Below, piece by piece: positions 49,801 through 59,639 of a stretch of 64,000 nucleotides of DNA; the stretch's first letter is position 1, and each line of letters opens with the position of its first letter. Location of the stretch: assembly GCA_016859345.1 (NCBI GenBank), contig CM029129.1, positions 16,833,560 to 16,897,559 on the forward strand. Reading direction: 5' to 3'. Made by a program: the position numbers and the translations under genes. Under the pieces are notes generated by a model, which was not told the origin of the DNA, searched no databases, and saw nothing but the letters and a program-made list of their open reading frames with translations. The stretch comes from Istiophorus platypterus. Taxonomy: Eukaryota; Chordata; Actinopteri; Istiophoriformes; Istiophoridae.

Positions 49801-50684
49801 ACTTTAAAAATTTGAAATATTCAAAATAGTGGAAATACTTGATGCATTTAGGTTCGGTCCACACCCTGTATATACCAAGGGAAATAACGTCACGCCACTA
49901 TGACAGCTCAGTGGGCAAACACAAACAGAAAATAAACCAAAATTCATTGATGAGGTCTTATAGTCTTTGTCCAACACATTTCCAACAAAGGAGTTCCTCA
50001 ACATCCTGTAGCGTTTACCTTTTTTTTTTTTGTTTCCTTCCTCCTCCTCACTTGCTGTCCTCCCTTAGTGGGCTCATATTAGATGATACCTGCCTTCCTG
50101 ACTCTCAATAGGACGAATAACCAACATGTGACTGTAACATTTGCATTTGCGGGACAGTGACATTTTGCCTGTGTGCCGACTTGCATCTTAGGGGACTTTT
50201 ATTCTGTCCTATTTTGGTTTTAAAAAGAAAAAGACAGTTTATAACGGAACCTCCACTCTACATATGTATCTATCTCTAGATATAGAGAAAGGCGCTGTTC
50301 TCTGCAGTTTTACTAATCTTTCTTCTGTTCCAGGTGGCAGGCAGGTACAGAGTCATGGTAGAGAGCAGCATGGCCAGCACTGATGACATAATTTTTAACT
50401 CTGGTGATGTCATCCATCTGCTCCACGTGGACTCGTCAGGAATGTGGTAATGTAGACCAAGTGTCTCAGAAATGATGATTTCAATCGCTTTAAAATTCAG
50501 ATACAAAGATGCCTGGAAATGGGAAAAAGGTTAATTATGATTAAATAAAGATATGTTGAAATGCTATGGTTTTTGAGGCTGTGTTGTGTTGCATAATTAC
50601 AGGATGGTGAGGAATATAAGTCGGGGTGAAGAGGGACGTGTTCTGCCTGAAGACCTGCACAGGATTTTGGGAGAGACCTGCTGA
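33298..50684 (+). CDS. mcf2: MCF2/DBL-family Rho guanine-nucleotide exchange factor, 989 residues
   Basis: Activates Rho/Cdc42-type GTPases at membranes. Exons: 33298-33348, 35373-35507, 36304-36420, 36857-37006, 37146-37270, 37498-37612, 37725-37844, 38787-38978, 39364-39555, 39634-39814, 40102-40190, 40289-40389, 40604-40670, 41024-41139, 41277-41346, 41456-41548, 41718-41810, 42431-42556, 43787-44002, 44305-44397, 44614-44692, 45029-45071, 47133-47230, 49028-49140, 50334-50446, 50603-50684; 2970 nt in frame. Domains: short Sec14/CRAL-TRIO remnant (about 18-100, FPGNLHLVLVLRP), spectrin-like helices (about 200-400), DH (about 524-707, with YLLKPVQRLTKYQLLLKE), PH (about 715-840, RFKPMQRHLFLYE, FEIWYSGREVVYIVQAP), acidic linker (DLSNLSDSEEEDQ) and a C-terminal SH3 (926-985). 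MAESNPLRG and the convergent f9 gene favour MCF2. MCF2L is the alternative, since it also carries an SH3. Confidence 0.93.
33629..33664. repeat. GT/GC microsatellite
   Basis: Mixed (GT)n(GCGT)n run in mcf2 intron 1. Confidence 0.85.
36811..36840. repeat. (TG)n microsatellite beside an acceptor
   Basis: TG run ending about 16 bp before the acceptor of mcf2 exon 36857-37006. Confidence 0.85.
37852..37885. repeat. (CA)n microsatellite
   Basis: CA run starting within 10 bp of the donor of mcf2 exon 37725-37844. Confidence 0.9.
41417..41444. repeat. (GT)n replacing a pyrimidine tract
   Basis: GT run in the 109-nt mcf2 intron before exon 41456-41548. The acceptor is gtgtttgagagcag, with no real pyrimidine tract. 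Confidence 0.85.
43164..43396. mobile_element. Short inverted-repeat element in mcf2 intron 18
   Basis: About 230 bp bounded by TTAGATTAGATT on the left and AATCTAATCTA on the right, an 11-bp inverted repeat. The interior has AACGAAACGCAGTTTGGCATCTAACC-like and TTTCCCCATGGAGACAAATAAAG-like stretches, which I recognise from common teleost repeats. A MITE is likely; the family is not identified. Confidence 0.5.
43721..43784 (+). repeat. (TCCG)n microsatellite forming an acceptor tract
   Basis: TCCG/TCCA units run straight into the acceptor tccctcccag of mcf2 exon 43787-44002 and form its whole pyrimidine tract. Confidence 0.9.
44015..44060. mobile_element. Fragment of a teleost repeat
   Basis: CACTCACTTTATTAGGTACACCT is a stretch I recall from many teleost genomes. 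It starts about 17 bp after the donor of mcf2 exon 43787-44002. Extent and class are uncertain. Confidence 0.4.
44526..44580. repeat. (GT)n microsatellite
   Basis: Interrupted GT run in the mcf2 intron before exon 44614-44692. Confidence 0.85.
45072..47132 (+). other. mcf2 intron 22
   Basis: A 2.06-kb AT-rich intron. Parts around 45800-46100 look repeat-like, but I cannot name a family. No exon signals fit. Confidence 0.5.
47570..48520 (-). mobile_element. Decayed LINE (non-LTR retrotransposon) reverse-transcriptase fragment
   Basis: Minus-strand translation shows reverse-transcriptase motifs in order: AAFYTVDHIILLDILENW (motif A, usual AAFDTVDH), GVPQGSILGPLLFNIYM (motif B) and YNYADDNQTY (motif C, YADD). 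Downstream sequence to about 47570 reads as the degraded C-terminal part of the same ORF. The catalytic Asp of motif A is Tyr here, and stops and frame breaks interrupt the ORF, so the copy is dead. It sits antisense in mcf2 intron 23. Clade is not certain; it resembles the CR1/L2/Rex1-type LINEs of fish. Confidence 0.85.
48627..48670. repeat. Short AGATACATAA tandem repeat
   Basis: Four imperfect copies of a 10-11-nt unit in mcf2 intron 23. Confidence 0.75.
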
Positions 50685-53600
50685 GAGCCAATCAGAAGAG
50701 AGGATGATGTTTGTGTCCATTCTCTTTAGGTTTTTCTTTTTCACTTAATTGGCTCACTCTCTCCCTAAATACCCCTCCACACACATAAACACAGACAAAC
50801 ACACAGACGTCAGAAAACACACACAGACATCAACAAACACACACACATACACACACACACAAACACACACACAAAATCACATATTCCATCAACTTCCTGA
50901 CCAAAAGGGGACATCTGACTTTACCGAGAAATTCATCATGAGATTGAAGCACATCAACCACAAACTTTACTCTTCAAACTACCGTAACACTGTTCCCCCC
51001 CGAAAGCTCTAAATTACAGAATGGACCTCAGAAGACTGTAACATTACAAAGATCATAAATGGGACCTAACAATACCAGAGCCTTCATTTTCTTTATCTGT
51101 TTTTCTCCAGCATTCATACAGTAAATTATCTGAACTGAAGATATTGAACAGGGGCTTTTATTCATACGTACAGAATGGACTTTTGTTTAAGACTTCAAGT
51201 ATTATCATTTCTATTTTCTTATGAAATACCATAGAAATCATGCATTTGCCTTCTGACATATCATTACTGTTCATGTGCCAAACAGCTCAGCTAATCATTG
51301 TGGCTTCTTTTGTAACCAGTAACTCTGTCTTTTATGGAAAATAGCTTTACTTTGTAGTGTCCTTGAATGAATTTGAATTGTCTGTCCGAGAGCCGCCAGC
51401 TCCATCGCTGTAGGGTTTGCACGTGATATTACTGTGTGCAAAAATCTGCGTGGTTACTTCACGTCTGTGTGGCAAAAGCATTGGCCAGTTGCGTTCACGT
51501 GAAATAAAAAAGACGAAAAGCAAATGTAAAGAAACTCGGACATAGTCAACGTATTGCTGCTCTTGCAGCCGTAGTGGGTTTGTTTTGCCACTGAATGACG
51601 CTGGTGAGAGATATATACATGTGCAAAATATCACTGCATACGTTCTGTAGATCTTTGTCGTACCTGGCATTTAAACATGTCATTGCAGGAAAAGGGAAAA
51701 AATGGTGAAATTATTAATAATAATAATAATGGCTTTGTTCCACTGAGTTTTACCGCTGTCCTGCGTGCGCTCGCTCGCTCGTTGCAAAATTTCAGTGGAG
51801 AAAAGTCTGCGTTAATCTTATTACTTCCACGTGTCTGAAGAAGGCCCTTTAGTTCTCATGAAGGTTAAACGCAGATTAGGAGGACTTCTGCATCATAGCT
51901 GGTTGTTGTAATTCAGTAGTTGTCAGCCAGTGTGGCGTACTTTGCAGATATTGCAAAAGGGAGTTAAATGCCTGGTTTTTCAATACTTTTGCTGCTGTTG
52001 ATGGTGATTATGTGTCATTATTTGTGCTATCAAACATTATTTGTGTCCATCAAACAAATCTCGTCCTCCACGGCTGCAGCTGTAATTATCACTGTTACCA
52101 CTGAGATGAAGCAAGCTCCTGTTTTTTTTTTTTTTGTTGTCGTTTTTCCGCTCTGCATGGACAAAATCGCTGCACATGCTTTATTTCTGCCTGTACTGCT
52201 ATGTTACACCTACAGGGAAACTATGCTGAGTGATTGTTAGTAATTAGAGTAGTTTAGCATTATAATTGCCAACTGAACTATTACAGTTACATCGTGGATT
52301 ACTTCATGAGCTGTTGATATTAAATCCTGTGAGCTGAATGAATGACAGAACTCTCACAGCAGACAATTTACATTTCTTTAAAACTGCCCAGTCTGACCGT
52401 CTTAACATTGTGTAAAACGGAGCCTGTGAGGCAACAGTTTAGGAGCTTTCAAATTAAGTGTAAAAAGTGGATAATAGAAACACTGCTGCTTTAGCAGTAC
52501 TTCAGCTGAGGGTTAATCTCTGAAGGGCAGAAAGATACAGTGTAATGACTTGTGTTACTGACAGCCTTTTTAGTCAAATACAGTAAACTGTGAATATGTA
52601 AAAATCAAAATTTTAGATGTTAAACACACCTTTGGAAAACAGTCATCTATACGGTAACCCTTGACAGTCAGACAGCATTCAGCTATCAAGTGGTAAAAGG
52701 TACGTTCGATTCCTACAGAATTTGCTGCATCTCTGGATTTTTTAAATCTAATCCTGCTCGTAACATAAATCCCAAAACTTACTTTAACACTGAATGAGGA
52801 TTCTGATTTTCAGTATTTCAAAGCCACATCCGGTACATTATTGTCACTTTATAGTGAGCGACGGGCCGACTAAATAGGGTGTTACATTTCTTCATGTTAA
52901 ATTTATTTGAAATCCAACTAAGACTGGCTATACTGTAACACTGGAACTTGTTATTGGGTTTGATCAGTGAGGCTATAATATGTCTTTACCGTAGTACCTG
53001 AAACCGGTGTTTGCTGCTTTTGCTCATTTTGCACTTTTTTGACATTTTGAATTATTGTGAAAGCTTGTATTATAATGCATAATGTATATGATTATTTTCA
53101 AAAATATAAGCACAGGATTATTTGATTTGAATCAACCTGACTGATGTGATTTCTTTCTTACATAACATAGTTGTGGTCCTGGTAGGTTTACTCACAGTGT
53201 CTCATGTAGTCAAAGGGCCCTGCACACCTGAGGTTCACCTACATAGGTTTTCTCACTAATGACAAGCAATTGCAGCCAGATTGTGTTTGATTGACACCTC
53301 CCCAACTCTGCTGATAGTTTTTTTGCAGCTGTTGGGGCAGGATGGCCGACACCCTGATCATCCTTATGGTGCAGTCACACCAAAAGTTGCAAAAGTCTAT
53401 TTCTGTGACGAAGGGGGCAAGACTCCACCTTGAGTTAAATCTGATTCAGTCTAATTATTAATACTAACCAGGGCTATGCTTTATGTATTAGTTTCATAGC
53501 CCTGCTACTATGTGGCTGCAACATGGTGAAAAAATACATTGGGCAGCACAGAGGGGATGATGCATGAATTCAGTCAGCACACCATCAATAGAGGGTGAAA

Positions 53601-54011
53601 ACAACAAAGGATTTTGTTTTTGTTACTAGCCTCCTTGTCATGCAGGCTATAGTTACAACACTTTTCGTATTAATTCCTGCCCACACTGTAGTCGTTATAG
53701 CAATGCCACTGTAATTTTGGGTAATTTTTGCCACGCCAGTGTTGATCTGACCTCACCTTTATGGAGATTGTTGACATCGTGTAATTGTCACCACAGCTCT
53801 GCCCAACATCAACCTGAGAAGCTCAAAAGATGTATGAAGAGCTTCTTGCTATTATGTGGAAAACGTTAAACACAGACATGCAAATACTCAGATATTTTGA
53901 TAATATTTTACTGGAAAGACAACAGTAACATGAACACTTTACCAAGTAGAGGAAAACCACAGTTTTTACAGTTTTCTTGACCGAAGCTGTGTTCTCGCAT
54001 AAGACTCTCTG
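50685..54011. other. mcf2 3' UTR and convergent intergenic region
   Basis: mcf2 and f9 run toward each other here. A plus-strand AATAAA at 51503-51508 is a candidate mcf2 poly(A) signal. CA runs lie at 50815-50875 and (AAT)n at 51712-51731. No supported coding exon. Confidence 0.55.
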
Positions 54012-57000
54012 TCAGTTGTTAATCCCTGTTGTCTGACTGATCCATGGGTAGTAGCGTGAGAGTCGAGTGTAGACGCCGTACTTCCCCTCCTTGGCGCACT
54101 CCTCCCCCCAGCTGATGATACCTGTCAGGAACCAAGTGCCTTTGTAATATGTGGCGTGCGGGCCCCCGCTGTCCCCCTGGCATGCATCCTTCTGTTCATT
54201 TGGGAAGCCAGCGCAGAACATAAAGCGCGTGATCTGCTCCCGGCTGCTCTGTTTACACAGGGTGCGATCCACGTAGGGGACGGCCACCTTCTGGAGCTTG
54301 GTGGCCTCGAGGCCCTGAAACTTCATCTGTCCCCAGCCGCTCACCATGGAGTTTTTGGACTCCCTCAGAAGATTCTCTGTAAAGTCTTTGGGGCCCAGGC
54401 AGATTGGGCACCGCCTGTTTGACAGTTCCACTGGCTTTGCAAGCTTCAGCAGAGCAATATCATGGTTATATATTGACTTCTTATGATTGTAGCTGGGATG
54501 GAGATGCTGCTCTTCCACTAAATGGTCTCGCTCTTGACCCTCATCCTGATTCATGTCATGTTCACCTAGAACCATAGATTAAATTATATATATTAACATA
54601 ATTCTATATTTTCTGCACCAGGCACTGTGTGTGACAGGTCTAACAACTTCTGAATTAAGTAGCAAGCAACAGAATATTTGATAAGAACCAGATCCAAAAA
54701 AGAAATGTATTATTCAGGATGCTAAAAATAGGAAAATCTCACTAACATTTTACCTAGGGACAAAATAAAGCAGCGTCAGCATTTGCAGCTATATGTAGGG
54801 GACCTTTCCATGGTCTTCATCTCATTTGGATATTATTTTCACAATACAATTTTAGATCATGAACTACAAATCATAAAAATGTGACATACAGCATACAATA
54901 AATTCAGATTTGTTTTCTTTTTTTTTTAATTCTACGTAGGGTTTTTTTTTTGTTGTTGTTTTTTTACATTTGGACATTTGGACTTTTGGCAGCTGACCCT
55001 CAGATCTCTCAATATCAGAATTTCCCTCAATGCACCAAACAAGAAAAAAGTTTCCTAGATTTCCACAGGTTGATAAAAAGCTTTGATAACAGCAGAGTAA
55101 ATGTAAAGTGTGGGATTACACATCTCACGTGATTGCTAAGTGTCTGTGTGTTATCTTTTCATACCTGAACTGTAAACACTGGCCATTTCAGGGGGATAGA
55201 AAAAAATTACGCTTTGGGAATACTCAAGTTCCTTGTAGTTATTGGGATAAAACACGCTAATAACTAACACGGTCATTTAAGACAAACTGTCACAAACTGT
55301 AAAGATTAAAAGCAGGTTATCTTGACAGAGTAGAGATTCAGGATGTATGCTCATAGATATCATTAGTTTCTCCTACCCACTCTGACGAAGAAACCACGTT
55401 CAATGACACCAGGCTGCATCAGACAGTGGGCAGCAGTGATGACCCACAATTCACTGAGCAGAGATCCTCCACAGAAGGGCTGTGGCCTCCCGTCGCTGGC
55501 TGAGTTAGACATCAGGCTCACCTGCAAACACACACAGGCACTTAGGCATTTGTTTGTTAAACATGCCGCATCGTTGTTCCTACCTAAACCTCTAAATGTT
55601 CCCTTTTTCTCACCTCTTCTACGCATTTGCCTGCTCTCCTCACCGCTAAAGTTTATCTTTTCATCTCTTTTCTATTTGTCTCAGGTGATAACCTTTGCCA
55701 CGACCATTGCCCCTCTTAAAGGGAAAACCTATCGATTTTGTATTGAACTTCGAGATATCTGGGAACTATTAAAAAAAAAAGAAAAAAAAAAAAAAAAGTT
55801 AATTTTCCCTCCAACAGCAGAACCAAAAAACCTACACCTCAACACAATGCAACTAATCTGGTATATGCCCATATTTTTGCTGCTCTACTCCACATGCCGA
55901 ATTCATAACCATCCTTTTGCCCAAACAGCAATTACTCAAGCAACGTAACTCAAATGTGTCCCTCTACTACGCCTATTTCTTGGCCCTAGGGATATACTCC
56001 AAATGAAATCCTATTTCATGGCTTCACAAAGGCTGAACTGGTGTTAAATATAGCATTGGATGACTTTCTACTTATCACCGGGGTCTGCTGTTTAATGATG
56101 TCCATGTAAGATGTAATTTTTCATAACCAGACCTCTGACTTTTTAAGTTTATATCTGGAGGATTTTGGTCTTGAATATCTCTGAAGCTTTCCATGCATTC
56201 TAAAGCAGGGACAAAAAAAAAAACAAACAAACAAAAAAAAACCCAAGACTTTGTTGAGCATTTGCATGTGACAACATATTGGGAATTAGTAAAAACTGTT
56301 AAGAAATTTGGCAGCATTGACCCAGTCAACAGGTGGATGTTCCTTTCTTTATTCTGATTCCATACATTTCCTCCCCTGGTCACTCCATCCCATATGCTAT
56401 ATCTGCTGCCCCAGTGGTCTAAAACTGTGGGTGTGCAGACAAATAAATTCGTTCAGGGACATGGATGCAGTGCTTTACTGACTATGTTTAAGAAATCTCG
56501 TTTTCCAGATGAACTTATGGTGGTTTTTTTTTTTTTACTTTGCTGGAAGGAGGAAGACAAACTAACTGCTTCTGTCAGTATTCATCCGTATTCCTTCAAC
56601 TTATCTCTATGTCTCCATTTTTGCATCCCGCTCATATCAGTACCTGCCAAGGTATCTCTCCAGGTGTGGCCTCATTCCCCCCAACAACTCTCTCATCACT
56701 ATCCTTTTGCGCTTTGACACCAGGCAGACTGGGGTAGAAAACTTTGTTGGGCAGCTTCTCTTTCTCTGGGAGCAATTCAGTGAAACTTCTCGCCTCAATG
56801 CCATTCCCGGCAGCCTCAGCTGGATCTATAGAGGAGTTTGAATCGGACTTCACTGAACGTATGTCTACTGCAGAATCCACAGAGGTGTTGAGCAGGTCGT
56901 AATCATGCGTGTTGTAGTAATCATATGAATGCGTCATATTGTCATCATAGTTGTCCTGAAAAATGTGGCTTAAATTGAAGCTCCCTTCAGAGGCTTCTGT

Positions 57001-57797
57001 TGTGTTTGATGTTCGTGGTTTTATAAAGGACCTGGTGTTAGAAGTGGGGGACAAGTTCACTTGACCACAGCTGAATGGTCCTGTGGGGAAAATAAAGGCA
57101 AAACATAGAGATAGATATAATTTTTTTCCTTTTTTTGACATCATAAAATATCACAGTGTCAGTTGTTTTGTTTTTGTTTTTTTACAGCCAAGACTGCACT
57201 CCTAAGGCTCTTTGTCATTTTGTCACATGATGAATGGCTAGTTTTACAACAAAGACAGATTTAGCCAATGGCCATTTGAAGCCTGTGATTTCAAGTCCTT
57301 TTGACACAGCTGTCATTTTTAACACCCTGGAATCCAAGCAACTTCACAGGCTAAGATGCATATTTTTCATTTCACAGCAATGCACGTACGGAAATAAAAG
57401 AAAAGTGTGGTGTAAATGAATGTGTTTCAGAATCCAGAGGTGTAAAAGTTCACATTTTCATGATTAGCCCATTGCTAGCCACCACTGTGGAGCTCATAGG
57501 TCACCAGCTGACAATCTCATTCAGGTATATAGAGAATGAAAAGTTTTTGGCTTAGTATTTGGTTATTTTGACTCAGAGTGGGCTTTTATTTTACCTGTTG
57601 GTTGACAGCTCTTCTTGTCCGGCCCAAGTATGTAGCCAGGTGCACACAGGCACTTAGTTTGCAAATCGTTCATCACACAGAAATGGGAGCATCCACCATT
57701 TTTGACCACACACTGCTTGGGAACCTCTGGAAACAGGGGGGAAAACTGAATTTATCTCTTTTGTGTTCTTAATCATTTAAACACCCACACTGATGGT

Positions 57798-57846
<49 letters not shown>

Positions 57847-59105
57847 TTTTTTTCCCCCCAAAAAAAGTAAAGATACTTGTTTGAGTTTTTCCACATCTAG
57901 TCTTACACACTCACCAATCTCGCAGTTCTTTCCACCGAAGTCTGGCTTACACCAGCAAACATAATTGCCAACTTTATCTTCACACAAACCTCCATTCTGG
58001 CAGGGGAGTGGATCACACTGGTTGCCATCTACACCAGTGAAAAATGTGCACACACGTTTGGAGGTGTTATTAGACACTAAATTTTGAGTAGCCATGAGAA
58101 CTTGTCAGTCACTTTTCTTACCAATATAGGCGGCCCAGAATTCCATCTGAAAGAGAAACACAAAACTTAAAGTCAAAGTTCAGCCATTACACACCCTTTA
58201 TTGCAGTAGGACAATGGATTATTTGCGTCTTGAACCCTACAGTTTTCTCCTCGTCCTCGAACACCTCTCTGGCCTCCTCCAATGAACAGACCTCCTCTTT
58301 ACACTCCCGCTCCAGATTGTCTCTTTGAAGCTCTTCAAGATGGCCGCTGTTGTACCTGCGCTGGCGTTGCAGCACTGCGTGTGCCGTCTGCTGAGTCACA
58401 AACACACCTCCTATAAAGGTAAAAGAGGACAAAGAGGAAATTGTTGTAACAGCTCTGACATTACTCTCCAGCAGTACACCTGACAACAAAGGCTACAATT
58501 ACTACTCTAAAGGTTGATAAACCTTTAATCTGAGGTCATCCAGTACATAAAGCTAAATGCATCGCCTCCATGTCTCTGTCCCCTTCCACGAAGCTCCACT
58601 ACCCTGTCAGAAGTCAGACACTGGGTCGAATTTTGTGGACACAACATTTTCCAGAACATGTGGATGGACAGCAGAGAGCCGGGTTATGTTGCAGGACTTG
58701 GGTTGAGTCTTTTCTGTGAATGAATTTGATTTTTTTTTTCTCTCCATCCATTAAAATTGCCATGTCAACATAATTCAAATGTACCACGTCTGCTGTTCTT
58801 CAGCAGAGAGAAACAAACTTTTACAACCGCTTTGATAGCTACCAGAATGACACTGATACTTAAAACATGAATCTCTTAGTTGGTGTAGTACTTTAAGACT
58901 TAGGGAGATCAGGCCCGATGATCAATTCCCTGACGATCGGCCTCTTGATGTATTTTTTTTTTAAGTCTCTGACGTTCGCCTGTCTCCTTAATCCATACCT
59001 GCTCCCCTGTTGATTACCTGTGTTCTCCTCTGTGATTTCAGCTCCCAGTCCGTATGACCTGACCAGTAAACCAGCAACGAGGGCCAGCGCACAAACTCCA
59101 GCCAT
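54012..59105 (-). CDS. f9: Coagulation factor IX precursor, 554 residues
   Basis: Liver-secreted, vitamin K-dependent serine protease that activates factor X with factor VIIIa (family knowledge). Exons: 59018-59105, 58241-58410, 58122-58146, 57915-58028, 57595-57726, 56644-57080, 55377-55521, 54012-54565; 1665 nt in frame. The 25-nt and 114-nt exons equal the human F9 exon sizes as I recall them. Signal peptide about 1-20. Propeptide ends RQRR48, and the Gla domain starts YNSGHLEELQRDNLEREC. EGF1 is about 95-132 and EGF2 133-176. A long acidic activation region precedes DER|VVGG (V308). Triad: His354 (TAAHC), Asp406 (NHDIALL), Ser503 (GDSGG); Asp497 gives trypsin-like specificity. FLTGIISWGEECA is factor IX-like rather than X or VII. 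Exon 6 (437 nt) is far longer than in mammals. An extra Cys (RRCPIC) is present. Which teleost f9 copy it is cannot be told. Confidence 0.95.
57801..57845. repeat. (AT)n microsatellite
   Basis: 45-nt AT run in the f9 intron between the EGF1 and EGF2 exons. Confidence 0.95.
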
Positions 59106-59181
59106 CTTGTCGTCGTCGTTTGTCGGTTGTCCGTCTGCTTTTAACAGCAGAGCTCGGTGCTGGAAAAGACTGATCCGCCAC

Positions 59182-59210
59182 TCCAAAGTACAGCAACTCA
59201 CTGTTTACTC
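59182..59210 (-). promoter_or_regulatory. Candidate f9 promoter elements (HNF4- and FOXA-like)
   Basis: About 80-105 bp upstream of the f9 ATG, CAAAGTACA at 59184-59192 differs by one base from the HNF4 core CAAAGTCCA. TGTTTAC at 59202-59208 is a FOXA core. Both factors drive hepatocyte genes, fitting factor IX. Short motifs occur by chance, so this is tentative. Confidence 0.4.
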
Positions 59211-59440
59211 ACCTGAAAGGCCACAGGCTATGTGGGTGTCTGTGTTTGTTCGCATGAGTTTGTGAGAGTGAAAGGAAAAAAAAAGTTTTTGATAGATACT
59301 GAATATGTGTGTACAAGAAAGAGAGTTTTACAGTGACAGGGTCTGAAAAGCAGATGGTCTTATCCAGTCATGTCGGATTGAAATTGAGCAAAACCAAATA
59401 ATCACTGTTGATGAGAAAGAGGGATGGTTCTGGCAATTGT

Positions 59441-59445
<5 letters not shown>

Positions 59446-59504
<59 letters not shown>
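59446..59504. repeat. (GT)n microsatellite
   Basis: Pure GT run of about 29 units, 340 bp upstream of f9. Confidence 0.95.
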
Positions 59505-59507
<3 letters not shown>

Positions 59508-59609
59508 TTGACATTACCAGCTGTTAATCATGTTGTTTACCATGATGAGTCTTGTCTGATAAGCAGCTTTTTCTGCATGGCTTACGTGAGGATTTCAAAT
59601 TGGGTAAAG

Positions 59610-59636
59610 AGGCACACACACACACACACACACACA
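59610..59636. repeat. (CA)n microsatellite
   Basis: CA run near the previous GT array but in opposite phase. Confidence 0.85.
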
Positions 59637-59639
59637 AAT

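Noticed and set aside
54156..54422. Plus-strand ORF of 88 codons
   Set aside because: It lies opposite the factor IX protease exon and has no homology of its own.
55403..55948. Plus-strand ORF of 181 codons
   Set aside because: It is antisense to f9 exon 7 and its intron, contains a poly-Lys run from poly-A, and has no family features.
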